Below, in pieces: positions 54,599 to 64,000 of a DNA stretch of 64,000 bases (within the stretch, counting starts at the first letter, position 1; each line of letters opens with the position of its first letter). The stretch comes from JAFAGX01 sp035623335 (lineage in GTDB: Bacteria; Acidobacteriota; Terriglobia; Terriglobales; Acidobacteriaceae), in the NCBI GenBank assembly GCA_035623335.1, contig DASPTQ010000071.1, positions 38,838-102,837 of the forward strand. The letters are read 5' to 3'. The notes beneath the pieces are model-generated. The model was not told the origin of the DNA. It saw nothing but the letters and a program-made list of their open reading frames with translations, and ran no database searches. A program made the translations under genes and the position numbers.

Positions 54599-55235
54599 TG
54601 AATGCGACCCTCGTTGCTAGCGAGGATCAATCGCTCCGCGTCATCGCGTTAACTAAGAGGGGTTACGACGCTGACGCTTTGAGCCTCTCCGCCTGCGTTC
54701 CGTTCCAGCGTGTGCCCCATGGCAATCACAACGACGTTTTGCAAAACGGTGACCGTCCGCTGTTCTCCGTTCGGTGCTCCGGTCATCGATACGTCCACTC
54801 GCGTCCCAGGGGTCACCTCTCCTGCGACGGAAGTCAATTCGTTAACTTGGATCCCGTTAACTTGGACCCCGACGGCCCGCATGCCGGGAGGGATTAGCAA
54901 GGGCAGAGCACTGCCGGCGTTCCCGCCCGCTAAGTGCACCGAACGGATAAATTGTCCCTTTCCGATCGGGAAGATCACGCCGCGGCTGATCACATCGGCC
55001 GTCCTTCGCGGTGCGCAGGGTGGGAGAGCACTCACCGGCACGCGAACCATTTTGATGTCTGGTCCTTGCAATCGTGCGCCAACCTCGAGATCCTTCGTGG
55101 CCACCATGGCATCGGTCATGGGCTCGGAGCCAGACTTGCCCGTCACCACTGTATACCGCGGTAGACGTAAAAGCTGACCACCAAGCCGAGCAAAAGTGAC
55201 ATGCCACTAAGCATCAGGAAACGTGAGGGGTTCAT
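54583..55235 (-). pseudogene. cpaB: Broken cpaB-like Flp pilus assembly gene
   Basis: CpaB/RcpC proteins anchor Flp pili at the cell envelope. Here the N-terminal membrane anchor (MNPSRFLMLSGMSLLLGLVV, then SFYVYRG) starts at ATG 55235 after AGGAG. The frame shifts near 55147-55165 into MVATKDLEVGARLQGPDIKM, the SAF-type domain, and the LLIPPGMRAVGVQV block. At 54649-54651 a TAA interrupts the frame, but CpaB homology continues without shift for 22 more codons (RDDAERLILASNEGRIQLAL then RN), so one base change (for example CAA to TAA) would explain it. No other Tad/Flp genes are nearby. Assembly errors could mimic both defects. Confidence 0.78.
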
Positions 55236-55684
55236 CTTTTCACTCCTGTGTTTCCCAGTCCCTAGTCCCCGATGGACCCCAGCTATGAACGATCCGCGTG
55301 CATAGTTGGATGGTACTCCTGTCTTGTTGAGAGGCAAGTCAGTGGGATTCTCCATTTGTCCTCATGGCGTTAGGAATGGGGTAGTTTGCTAACGGACAAG
55401 CCTGAGCACGTGCCGGTGGCTGCATTGTGAGGATCTTGCAGGCTAGGTGAATCGTCTCCGCGTCACCCTATCCCGTGTTCATGCTCACAGCGACTTGTTT
55501 CAAGTGGACGTATAAGAAAAGTCGGACACCTTGCCTCTTACTAACTAAGACAGGGACAAGGCCTGTTTCGATTTTCTGCTGCAGAGGCCTTTGGCTGGGC
55601 ATTTGACTAAGCGGAGCCATCAAGCTCACTTGCGGCGCCGGCTGAATGAGCCACTTTAAAAACTCACAAAGCGGAGAGAACGTT
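55236..55684. other. Gene-free stretch before a TonB-receptor gene
   Basis: AAGGCCT (55558-55564) and AGGCCTT (55585-55591) form a 7-bp stem with a 20-base loop in the leader of the receptor gene. No protein-like frame is present. The region should hold promoters for the receptor (plus strand) and for the decayed cpaB-like gene (minus strand). Confidence 0.4.
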
Positions 55685-58600
55685 ATGCGACTTAGACCGT
55701 TTCTCAAACTAATCACCCTGTTGACGATAGGCCTGTTGGCCATCGCAGCCGTGGGGCAGAGCATTCTGACCGGAGAGATAGACGGTATGGTCACTGATCC
55801 CTCGGGTGCAGTGGTTACAGGCGCGACTGTAACCCTCAAGAGTACAGGCACCGGTCTTACTCAGACCGCGATCACCGGTACTAGCGGCACTTACCGCCTT
55901 CCATTGCTGAAACCCGACACCTACAAGCTGAGCGTGACCCAGGCGGGATTCCGTGCGCTCTCGCAGACCATTAGCGTGGGCGTCGGTCAGGTGGTAACCG
56001 CAAACCTCCAATTAGAGGTAGGACAGACTAGTCAGACCGTCGAAGTTACGGCAGCGGTTCCTCTGATCGAGACGGAAAACGCAAACCTGCAAACTACCTA
56101 TTCCGAAACACAGGTGGAGAATCTCCCTAACGGAGGCAATGACGTTACTGCCTACGCCTACACCACCCCAGGTGTTACACAGAACACCTCCAGCGGTGGT
56201 GGTTACGGAAATTTCACCGCCTTCGGACTTCCGGCGACCTCGAACTTGTTCACCGTGAATGGTAACGACGAGATGGATCCCTATCTCAACCTCAACAATT
56301 CGGGCGCTACCAACTTGCTGTTAGGCGCCAACGAGGTCGAAGAGATTGGCGTAACCAGCAACGGCTATACCGGCCAGTACGGTCGTATGGCGGGGGCTCA
56401 AGTTAATTACGTAACTAAGTCCGGAACTAACGCCATCCACGGTGGCCTCAAGTACTACTACAACACGGAATCGATGAACGCCGCCGATTGGTTCCTGAAC
56501 AACACTGTTCCCAAAACACCTCCAGGCTTCGATGTCAACAACCAATATGCTGCTGACATTGGCGGACCAATTGTGAAGGACAAGTTGTTCTTCTATGTAG
56601 GAACTGAAGGCTTGCGGTACGTCTTAGCGACAAGCAACAAAATATATGTGCCTACGCAGGTCTTTGAAAATGCCGTGATAACCAACCTGCCCACACTCGG
56701 TCCTGCATCCGGTGGTGGTGGCGCCGCTTCGGTGCCGTTCTACCAGCACCTGTTTAGCTTGTTCAATAATGCGCCGGGTGCTAAGGCTGCGGTTCCGGTG
56801 ACAACCGCGGGTTACGGCTGCGGCGATATCAACACTTTCAATCCCATTACCGGTGCGGCAGGTACCATGCCAGGGTTCACCCAATTCGGCGACCCCGCCG
56901 TTGTCGGTGCTGGAAACGGTGGTACACCCTGCGCCAACGTCTTCCAGTCTACTGTGGGTGCCCTCTCAACAGAGTGGTTGATCTACGGCAAGGTTGACTG
57001 GGTACACACCAACAATGATCGTTGGTCGATGCGTGTTAAGACAGACCATGGCTTTCAGCCCACTTACATCGACTTTCTCACGCCCAACTTCAATGCAGTT
57101 AGCAACCAACCGGCCTGGGAAGGTCAGATCACCAATACTCATACTTTCAATCCCGATTTGCTGAACCAATTCATTGGCTCGGTATTCTGGTACAGCGCGA
57201 TTTTCAAGCAAGCGAATGCGGCGCTAGCCCAACAAACATTGCCCTACGCGATATACGATTTCGATTCGCCGTTCGGAAATCCCAACACCGCCGTAATGGC
57301 GGGCGGCGAACAGAACGTATTCCCGCAAGGTCGCAACGTTACTCAGTACCAGTTTGTGGACGACGTGTCTTGGACCAAAGGCAAACATGGGTTGAAGTTT
57401 GGCGGTAACTTCCGTAGAGACGATATTACGGACGCTACTTTTGGGGTTCGAACCATTCCGAGAGCGCGGGTCTTTTCGACCACCGACTTTGCCGTTGGAT
57501 ACATCGATCAGTTCAGCCAGCGCTTCCCGCAGAACCTCGAGGAGCGCATTAACATGTACAGCCTGGGGCTATATGGGCAGGACGAGTGGCGCGTACTCCC
57601 CAAGTTGAAACTGACCCTGACGTTGCGTGTGGATCGCAACTCCAATGCGAGCTGCCCGGGGCATTGCTTCTCGCTCTTCGCGACACAGTTCGATCAGTTG
57701 AACCATGATCCGACAATTCCTTACAACCAGATGATCCACAATAACCTCAGCGAGGCGTTCCGGAACATTCAGGCGGTGGTGTGGCAGCCGCGCGTAGGCT
57801 TCGCGTACAACGTTCGCCAGAATACGGTTATTCGCGGTGGCGCCGGCATGTTCGGCGACCTTTATCCCGCCACTCTGGTGGACAACTACGCCGCCCAGGC
57901 CCCATTCGACCCGACCTTCACCCTCGCGGGTCTGCTCTCGCCGGCGGAAGGGGCAAGTAGTGCTGCGACTATCGTGAGCGGTTGCGACAGCACGTTCCAC
58001 AACATCTTCTACTCCGGCGGGACCTACGGGCAGTTGCATGCCGCGGGCTGCCCAGCTCCCGATTACCATGACGCTGTAAACAATGTGAAAAACCCCGTTT
58101 ACATCGAGTGGAACCTGCAAGTCCAACAGCAGATTGGAAATAAGACCGCAATCTCACTGAACTATGTGGGCAACCATGGATATGACGAGTTCGTTTACAA
58201 CGACCTCGCCAATGCCTACGACAAGGGCATAGGAACAGTGCCGTCTGGGCTATCCATGGGCGTTCCTCCTGATCTTCGCATCCGCAACCTGCAAGCGCTT
58301 TCGAATGGAGCTACTTCCAACTACAACGGCCTCACTGCGTCGCTCACCCAGCGTGCCTGGCACGGCCTGCAGTTTCAGGCTAGTTACACGTACAGCCACG
58401 CTCTGGATATTGTCTCCAATGGAGGTATTTTGCCCTATAGCCTCAACGATAGTGTGGGTCCCGTGGCTAATCCGTTCAACTTCAAAGCCCTGAACTACAG
58501 TAACGCTGATTACGACGTACGCCAGAACTTCAGCGCCAATTATGTTTGGCAGATTCCCAGCCATTTCCAGGGCGCGATGGACCGGATCCTGGGCGGCTGG

Positions 58601-59098
58601 ACGCTGTCGGGTACATGGTATGCCCGTTCCGGGTATCCGTTTACCATATACGACACTGGAGCAACCGGTGGATTTTTCGGCAACTCTAACGGTTACGCAG
58701 TAGGATATTCGCCCATTCCAACATTCACGGGCAGCTTCCCCGACTGCTCGGGTCACAGCCAGACCACACCCTGTGTCACAGCCGGTCAGTTCACGGAGGA
58801 TGGGAGTTTCGGCGGTACAAGGCGCAACTTCTTCCGCGGACCGCATTACTTCAGCAGCGATTTCACTGTCATGAAGAACATCAAACTCACCGAACGGTTC
58901 AATCTTGGGATCGGCACGAATATGTACAACGTGTTCAACCATCCCAACTTTGGCAACCCAGACCACGACCTGGCTGTGCTGAGCACGCTCGGCTTCTCAC
59001 AAACCACGGTTGAGCCGGCGACCAGTCCCTATGGTGCGTTTGTTGGTTCTGCGGTTTCAGGGCGCGTGATTCAACTTGCTGGCAAGTTGACCTTCTAG
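55685..59098 (+). CDS. TonB-dependent receptor, Oar-like
   Basis: A 1137-residue receptor in the form I favour: ATG 55685, nine bases after GGAG, starting MRLRPFLKLITLLTIGLLAI. ATG 55646 would prepend 13 unneeded residues. The carboxypeptidase-regulatory domain (GEIDGMVTDPSGAVVTGATV) is followed by a plug including ATSNLFTVNGNDEMDPYLNL and VNYVTKSGTNAIHGGL, then the barrel, ending AGKLTF. It is a paralogue of the receptor at 41435. A clear intrinsic terminator follows at 59119. No hydrolase lies alongside, so the ligand is unknown. Confidence 0.93.
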   Translation: MRLRPFLKLITLLTIGLLAIAAVGQSILTGEIDGMVTDPSGAVVTGATVTLKSTGTGLTQTAITGTSGTYRLPLLKPDTYKLSVTQAGFRALSQTISVGVGQVVTANLQLEVGQTSQTVEVTAAVPLIETENANLQTTYSETQVENLPNGGNDVTAYAYTTPGVTQNTSSGGGYGNFTAFGLPATSNLFTVNGNDEMDPYLNLNNSGATNLLLGANEVEEIGVTSNGYTGQYGRMAGAQVNYVTKSGTNAIHGGLKYYYNTESMNAADWFLNNTVPKTPPGFDVNNQYAADIGGPIVKDKLFFYVGTEGLRYVLATSNKIYVPTQVFENAVITNLPTLGPASGGGGAASVPFYQHLFSLFNNAPGAKAAVPVTTAGYGCGDINTFNPITGAAGTMPGFTQFGDPAVVGAGNGGTPCANVFQSTVGALSTEWLIYGKVDWVHTNNDRWSMRVKTDHGFQPTYIDFLTPNFNAVSNQPAWEGQITNTHTFNPDLLNQFIGSVFWYSAIFKQANAALAQQTLPYAIYDFDSPFGNPNTAVMAGGEQNVFPQGRNVTQYQFVDDVSWTKGKHGLKFGGNFRRDDITDATFGVRTIPRARVFSTTDFAVGYIDQFSQRFPQNLEERINMYSLGLYGQDEWRVLPKLKLTLTLRVDRNSNASCPGHCFSLFATQFDQLNHDPTIPYNQMIHNNLSEAFRNIQAVVWQPRVGFAYNVRQNTVIRGGAGMFGDLYPATLVDNYAAQAPFDPTFTLAGLLSPAEGASSAATIVSGCDSTFHNIFYSGGTYGQLHAAGCPAPDYHDAVNNVKNPVYIEWNLQVQQQIGNKTAISLNYVGNHGYDEFVYNDLANAYDKGIGTVPSGLSMGVPPDLRIRNLQALSNGATSNYNGLTASLTQRAWHGLQFQASYTYSHALDIVSNGGILPYSLNDSVGPVANPFNFKALNYSNADYDVRQNFSANYVWQIPSHFQGAMDRILGGWTLSGTWYARSGYPFTIYDTGATGGFFGNSNGYAVGYSPIPTFTGSFPDCSGHSQTTPCVTAGQFTEDGSFGGTRRNFFRGPHYFSSDFTVMKNIKLTERFNLGIGTNMYNVFNHPNFGNPDHDLAVLSTLGFSQTTVEPATSPYGAFVGSAVSGRVIQLAGKLTF

Positions 59099-59118
59099 CA
59101 GTGCGCTACTGACTGTTT

Positions 59119-59146
59119 GGGCGATCCCACAGGGGATCGCCCTTTT
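59119..59146 (+). terminator. Intrinsic terminator after the TonB receptor
   Basis: GGGCGATCCC (59119-59128), loop ACAG, GGGATCGCCC (59133-59142), then TTTT. A perfect 10-bp stem 21 bp after the receptor stop. It could also serve the convergent receptor gene, though on that strand the U-run is missing. Confidence 0.85.
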
Positions 59147-59321
59147 GTCTGGGGTTGCGTTCGAAATGGAGTAGGCTTTGCCATGGAAAGCACTCAAGTG
59201 CCAGACGCACATTTGCTCAGCTCGGACAGCACGCAATCCCGGCAGTTCCAAGCCAGCGCCAAGAGCATATCCAAAGCAGGCTAATGGGGCGGAGCAAGAA
59301 ATCCGCGCCGCCCCACAATTA

Positions 59322-62300
59322 CTAGAAGTTGACCCGAATACCCATCTCCATTGTTCGCGGAGTAGTTCCCTCAATGGAAAACTGCCCGAAACTAGCTGGT
59401 GGACTTGTAACGCCGAGTACTGGATCCAGCAGTTGGTTGTGGTTCAGAATGTTGTTGACATTGAGCGAGGCTTCAGCATTGAAGCGTTCTGTAATTTTGA
59501 TGTTCTTCTTGATCCCAAAATTCAAGTTCCAGTACTTTAGGCCGCGGAACGCCCCGTACCCACTGCTGCGGGTATCGTACCCCAGGATTAGAGGACGAAG
59601 CCTACCGTACACCGCCGTTGGATCTCCAAAGGCGGTGTAGACTCCGTTGAGATTGTGAAACGACGCCGACGGCGGCCCGCCCCCCAGCACGCAGTTTGCA
59701 TCCGTGGCGGCGCCGATGCCATCGGCGGAGCCAAACTCCTGTGCGCCGCTATAACCCTCGAGCCCGAAACTTACATAGGTGGCGCAGAACAGTGGCGCAC
59801 CGCTGCCAGCTGTGAAAACAAACGAAGGGGTCCAGCCCCCTAAAATATGCCCCAGAATGCCTTGTTGGCCACGATAGAACGGCTCCTGGTAAACCACGAA
59901 CATCGTATCCACCAGTTTGCGGTCCGACGGTTGCGGGCCGTACTGAGTATTAAAGTTGAAGGGGTCCACGACACCTTGATCGCTCGTGGCCTGAATCACG
60001 TCTCCCGTTCCCAGTGCCCTGCTAAAGGTTAAATTGTTCTGCAAAGTGACTCCATGCCAGTCATTGAACTTGAGCGTGGCAAAAGCGGCGTTGTAATTAC
60101 CATGTCCCAGACTTGTACTCGCGAGGACGTTGCTCGAGATTTGACCTGAGCCAAACAGGGTGCTGGCAGGGAAATTAAATCCGGGCGCTTTTCCTCCGGT
60201 GTCCAGAGTTGTCCACAGCGAGTAGACCTGTTGGCCTTGCAGGTCGCCGAACAAAGCGGCGTTATTGACCAATCCCTGGGTGCAGCTCGGCGTGCAGGGG
60301 AAACCGGTTCCTGCGAGCGCTGCCTCGAAGAAGGGCTGCGGGGCAACGGTCATCCCCACTTTCGCCGCCTGGCAGGCGGCGATTGAGGTCGCACAACCCA
60401 TCGCCTTTTCCAGGTTGGCATAGGCGGCCTGGAATTGCTGCCCGCCCAGGGTCATCATGTACGGCACGGAGTTGAGATTGACCGACAGAAGTGTGCTATG
60501 GATCCAACGACTGATGCCGCCCACCTCCACTGAGACCTTGTTCGAGAACTGGTGCTGAATGGTGAGGTCAAACGAGTCCACAGAATTCGGCCGGGTTTTC
60601 GGGTCCAGGGGCGCAGCCGTAGCAGCTGTTGCGTTCCCGTTGACCCCAGGGAACGACGGTTGGGTCACCGTGGCGGCTGGGACCGGAATTACAGGGCTTG
60701 TGCCATCAGTTCCAATGCGGAAGGCTGTATTGAGGTCGGGGCCAGATGTACCACACGATCCGTTCGGACCCCCTCGAAAGACGTTCCCGCAACTTGCCGG
60801 GTAGATCAAACCAGGGCTGAGCAGTGGCGCCAGCACCAAGCCCACGCCGTTCAAGCGCCCGTAGATTCGCCCGTAGCCGCCGCGGAATACTGTGTTCTTT
60901 CTCCCCAACCTGTCCCCCAGGTCCGGGTTCCACGCTATAGCGATGCGGGGGCTGAACGCGTGATAGTACGGGTCGTACATGTAACTCGGATGTCCGATGA
61001 CACTGTCGATCAGGCCGAAACCGATTAGGGGGTTGTAAACCAGTCCTTGGAGCGCGGCTTGCTGGCGTTGTGCCAGATACGACTGAGTGTCAATCTGTCG
61101 GCCGGTTGAATCGACGAGCAGAATCTGCTTACCATTTTGCTCCGTGGCTGGCATTTCCAAGGCCCACCCGAGACCATACGTAAAGGTGAGTGAAGGTTTT
61201 AGGCGCCACGTGTCATTCATGTACAGGTTGTAGTAAGGAATAGTGACCCTGTCGTATGCGGGGGTGAGGGGCGGATTCCGGAGTAGATTCGAACCGGAAA
61301 CGCTGTAGGTATATACCTGCTGCGTGTCGGTCACGATCCCCAGGACTGCGGCCGCCTCGCGGGCGAGAATGGCGTTACTGAAAGCGGAACCCAAGGACGA
61401 CATGTCGACCGTGCCGGCGCCCGCAGTATCTCCAATCTGGTATACAGGATAGTAATTGATGGTTCCACCGTTGTCGGTGCGCGAGTGGTAGTTCCAGTTA
61501 TGCTGGTACTGACCGCCAAACTGGAACAAGTGGCTGCCTTTCAGCCAGGAAACGTCGTCCCGGAAGAAATGATCTCTCCCATTCCAGAAGCGCGTGCGCG
61601 TCTGCTGGTTGTTGACATTGTAAGGAGCGGCTACCTGAGTCGGTGTCTCCTCGCCAAGCGGCTCGAGGGCTGCACCCAAGTTGGAATACTGCGGGGGGTC
61701 GCCGTGCGATCCCCACTGCCACCAGTTGCGCAGGAAGCTGTAACGGAAATCATTGGTTACATGCACATTGACGTTCGTGGTCATCCCCAAGACAAGGTAC
61801 CAGGGCACTTGCGGGCGATTAGTGAGCGAAGCTGGGGTGCCCAACGTATCGCCGGGGAAAAATCCTCCGATATCAACCTGATCGTCCGTGGCGCGCGTCA
61901 GATGGTAGTAGCGGTAGCTCGCCTGGAAGTGCCACTTCTCTCCGAAGTCGTGATCGAGGCGCACCACGGCGAAGTTGTCGTTTTGCGGAAGCGACAGGTT
62001 CGCCCTGAAGGCGAGCGTGTTGACCCCGTCGCAGTAACCACCGCCCGCTAGGGAACCACAACCCGCTCCCGGGGTAGGAAGGGGCATGTACTTGTTCCAC
62101 AACTGCTGCAGGTAGGAATTGATCCCAATGCGGCGTGGATCAAGCGTGTTCAGGTTATAAGTTATCGAAGGGTTGTTAAGATCGTGCAGGATCCCATTGC
62201 GCATGTCAACACTCGGGACCAGCTTAGTGATGGTCTCGGAGTTCGGCCAACGTGCGCCTTGGTAATTGAAGAAGGCGTAGGTTTTGCCGCCAAGAATCTC

Positions 62301-63266
62301 TTTGGGAATGATAGGGCCGCCAACCGCTCCTCCGAACCAGTTCCGATGCCAGTCCGGTACAGGTATCTTCGGGGTGGCCTGATTATTATCCCAAGTGTTG
62401 GCAGAAAAGTTATTGTCCAAATAATATTCATAAGCCGTACCATGCCATGTGTTGCTACCTCGCTTGGTGACGATCTGTACCTGGAGGCCAGACGAATTGT
62501 TGAAGTCGGCGGTCTGGTTCGTGGTCGCGACTTTGAACTCTTCCACGCTGTCGACCGGCGTTGGCATCACTCCCGAGGGCTGGCCGCCGTTGATCCCGTT
62601 GATGGCTCCGCTGATTTGATTGTACTTGTTGGAAAACAACCCCCCGGCTGGATCGTCGCCAAAGTTCGGGTTGTAGACACCCGAACTGCCGTCCATGTCG
62701 TTGCTGTTGTTACCCCCGTCGAGCATGAAAACCGCCTGGTCCACCACGGTGCCAGCAGCACTGCCATCGGGGCTCACGCCAGGTTGCATGGTGACGAACG
62801 AACTGGTATCGCGGCCCAAAGTAGGCAAATTCTCGAGAGCTTGGCCAGTGACAGTATTGCCGATGGTGGCATTCATGGTCTGCAGTTCGTTCGTGGCAGC
62901 AGTCACTTCGACCACGACGGAGGATCCGCCAACCTGCAATGCCGTATCAAAGGTAGTGGCTTGACCGACCTCAACATTAAGCGGAGCTTTGCTCTTCGAA
63001 AACCCCTGCTTGGTAATGGTCAGGTCGTACCGGCCCGGGGGGACATTGACGAGCACATAATGCCCCGCATTGTTCGTCGAAGCAGTTCGCGAAGTGCTCG
63101 TTGCTACATCAGTCAGCGTGACCGTAGCTCCCGAGACGACTGCTCCTGAAGGATCCGTAACAGTTCCGCTAACTATTCCGGTATTCGTTGATTGCGCCTG
63201 TAGGAATGGAACGAACAGGCAAAGAACGAACAGGATAAGAACTGAGGTGAGTTGGCGGCTGGGCAT
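59322..63266 (-). CDS. TonB-dependent receptor, Oar-like
   Basis: A 1314-residue outer-membrane receptor, the largest here. AAGGAGG stands 5 bases before ATG 63266. The signal peptide (VLILFVLCLFVPFLQAQ) precedes the carboxypeptidase-regulatory domain (GIVSGTVTDPSGAVVSGATV, about 31-110). A plug (about 125-260, NLPTLGRDTSSFVTMQPGV) and a barrel ending GIRVNF follow. Plug text such as MLDGGNNSNDMDGSSG places it in a different subgroup from the receptors at 41435 and 55685. It converges with the receptor at 55685. Upstream lies an 18-bp palindrome of TetR-operator type. The ligand is unknown. Confidence 0.93.
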   Translation of the reverse strand: MPSRQLTSVLILFVLCLFVPFLQAQSTNTGIVSGTVTDPSGAVVSGATVTLTDVATSTSRTASTNNAGHYVLVNVPPGRYDLTITKQGFSKSKAPLNVEVGQATTFDTALQVGGSSVVVEVTAATNELQTMNATIGNTVTGQALENLPTLGRDTSSFVTMQPGVSPDGSAAGTVVDQAVFMLDGGNNSNDMDGSSGVYNPNFGDDPAGGLFSNKYNQISGAINGINGGQPSGVMPTPVDSVEEFKVATTNQTADFNNSSGLQVQIVTKRGSNTWHGTAYEYYLDNNFSANTWDNNQATPKIPVPDWHRNWFGGAVGGPIIPKEILGGKTYAFFNYQGARWPNSETITKLVPSVDMRNGILHDLNNPSITYNLNTLDPRRIGINSYLQQLWNKYMPLPTPGAGCGSLAGGGYCDGVNTLAFRANLSLPQNDNFAVVRLDHDFGEKWHFQASYRYYHLTRATDDQVDIGGFFPGDTLGTPASLTNRPQVPWYLVLGMTTNVNVHVTNDFRYSFLRNWWQWGSHGDPPQYSNLGAALEPLGEETPTQVAAPYNVNNQQTRTRFWNGRDHFFRDDVSWLKGSHLFQFGGQYQHNWNYHSRTDNGGTINYYPVYQIGDTAGAGTVDMSSLGSAFSNAILAREAAAVLGIVTDTQQVYTYSVSGSNLLRNPPLTPAYDRVTIPYYNLYMNDTWRLKPSLTFTYGLGWALEMPATEQNGKQILLVDSTGRQIDTQSYLAQRQQAALQGLVYNPLIGFGLIDSVIGHPSYMYDPYYHAFSPRIAIAWNPDLGDRLGRKNTVFRGGYGRIYGRLNGVGLVLAPLLSPGLIYPASCGNVFRGGPNGSCGTSGPDLNTAFRIGTDGTSPVIPVPAATVTQPSFPGVNGNATAATAAPLDPKTRPNSVDSFDLTIQHQFSNKVSVEVGGISRWIHSTLLSVNLNSVPYMMTLGGQQFQAAYANLEKAMGCATSIAACQAAKVGMTVAPQPFFEAALAGTGFPCTPSCTQGLVNNAALFGDLQGQQVYSLWTTLDTGGKAPGFNFPASTLFGSGQISSNVLASTSLGHGNYNAAFATLKFNDWHGVTLQNNLTFSRALGTGDVIQATSDQGVVDPFNFNTQYGPQPSDRKLVDTMFVVYQEPFYRGQQGILGHILGGWTPSFVFTAGSGAPLFCATYVSFGLEGYSGAQEFGSADGIGAATDANCVLGGGPPSASFHNLNGVYTAFGDPTAVYGRLRPLILGYDTRSSGYGAFRGLKYWNLNFGIKKNIKITERFNAEASLNVNNILNHNQLLDPVLGVTSPPASFGQFSIEGTTPRTMEMGIRVNF

Positions 63267-64000
63267 TGTTCCTCCTTACAGACAACAGAATCACGCCAGT
63301 GACGGGTACACCGTCGCGAACACCCTGTGGGTAGCGAATTCCTGTCTGCATTCGCACGGCCGCGGAGAGTTTCTGTTCCGACCGTTTATTGGGTATGTGA
63401 TGAACGAAACAATTGTGGATTTGGGCTTCCCGTTCTGTGCCTCGAGAAACTCGCTCGCTCACCCGCGTTGAGAGCCCCCCGAGTCTTCGAGGCCGCAAAT
63501 CTTCCAAGAATGGAATTAGCTGATGGCCTAAACTATGGAACCGCGGATTGCGCGCTCCGGTGCAACGTTGTCCGCTGATCGGAGGCCCGGGACGCTTTCT
63601 TCCGAACTCAGCAACGAACCGGCAAAATCCCGGCTCCTCAGGACGATTCATCAATCTCAAAGCAAACGCAAACCAAAACACATTTGGCTCTTGACCACCG
63701 CTGGTTTTAACATACATACCGCACGGTATGTTAGTTCGCGAACACCCTTAAGATTGTGAGATACCCGCCAGGAGATCTGCCTCCCCATGTCTTCCACACG
63801 AAAGCCTCAGCGATAGGGCGTGGTGTAGTGCTGCCAATCGGCAGGGGTGAGTTTGTAGTGAGTGAAAAAGTTGCGGGCGAAGAGGCGGGTGCAGGTTTAT
63901 CAGCGTCGTACGTATTTTGAGTCTCTTCGCTGTGTTTACGTTGCCGAGGCAGCTGAGTTCAGGGTGTCTCGCGGATCACAAAGTTTACACAACCTGACGC
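63267..64000. other. Gene-free right-edge stretch
   Basis: No full gene is visible in these 734 bp. A minus-strand stretch ending at stop 63807 reads protein-like for 28 codons (RLFARNFFTHYKLTPADW and onward) but is preceded by two stops, so it may be the tail of a decayed gene. A plus-strand frame from about GTG 63859 is still open at the window edge; it may be real or chance. The palindrome at 63714-63731 is listed separately. Confidence 0.4.
63714..63731. promoter_or_regulatory. 18-bp palindrome, TetR-operator type
   Basis: ACATACCG, centre CA, CGGTATGT: two perfect 8-bp arms. TTGACC lies about 20 bases upstream on the plus strand, so it could cover the -10 region of a promoter. A second palindrome GTTCGCGAAC follows at 63734-63743. 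No TetR gene is in the window. Confidence 0.5.

Overview
The window looks like chromosomal DNA of an Acidobacteriota member, probably Terriglobia. This is inferred from gene content only. There are four full-length 'Oar-like' TonB-dependent receptors (N-terminal carboxypeptidase-regulatory domain, 1100-1300 residues, C-terminal Phe or Trp). There is also a winged-helix/TolB-propeller regulator, CRTAC1 and TPR proteins, a YXWGXW protein, Tat-exported hydrolases and a vanadium haloperoxidase. These families are typically expanded together in that phylum. No rRNA, tRNA, CRISPR array or intact insertion sequence was seen.

Positions 1-8400 hold a plant-polysaccharide (pectin/galactan-like) set: an acetylxylan-esterase-like hydrolase cut by the left edge, a Tat-exported GH28 polygalacturonase-type enzyme, a divergent DapA-like aldolase/dehydratase with a RidA protein, a GH27 alpha-galactosidase, a secreted protein of unknown function and an IclR-type regulator.

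Positions 8777-30565 hold 14 consecutive plus-strand genes, mostly 3-76 bp apart: TonB receptor, phosphoesterase, NHL-propeller protein, GH123-like protein, NagX/HGSNAT-like membrane protein, purple-acid-phosphatase-like enzyme, GH20 hexosaminidase, class III aminotransferase, EamA transporter, 3-hydroxyacyl-CoA-dehydrogenase-like enzyme, CBM9-like protein, TPR protein, CRTAC1 protein and N-acyl-D-amino-acid deacylase. The inferred job is uptake and breakdown of an N-acetylhexosamine-containing, possibly phosphorylated, glycoconjugate, followed by deacylation and deamination of the amino part. Inverted repeats built from TTGTCCA/TGGACAA lie between the IclR gene and this run. A similar repeat lies before the DapA-like gene, so one regulator may control both.

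Positions 30721-41000 hold a Tat-exported vanadium haloperoxidase, a Tat-exported putative TIM-barrel hydrolase, a large unnamed secreted protein, a DUF4139 protein, a YXWGXW protein and a small secreted protein. Positions 41435-53900 hold a second TonB receptor, a retropepsin-like protease, the winged-helix/TolB regulator, a Kelch plus Ig-repeat surface protein with four exact-length 318-bp repeats, a DinB-like protein and a small secreted protein.

Positions 53889-55235 are a gene graveyard: a cpaB-like pilus gene broken by a frameshift and a stop codon, joined head to tail to a frameshifted remnant of a TonB-receptor C-terminus. Two more TonB receptors, convergent around an intrinsic terminator at 59119-59146, fill 55685-63266. 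The last 730 bp are noncoding as far as can be seen and hold an 18-bp palindrome of TetR-operator type.
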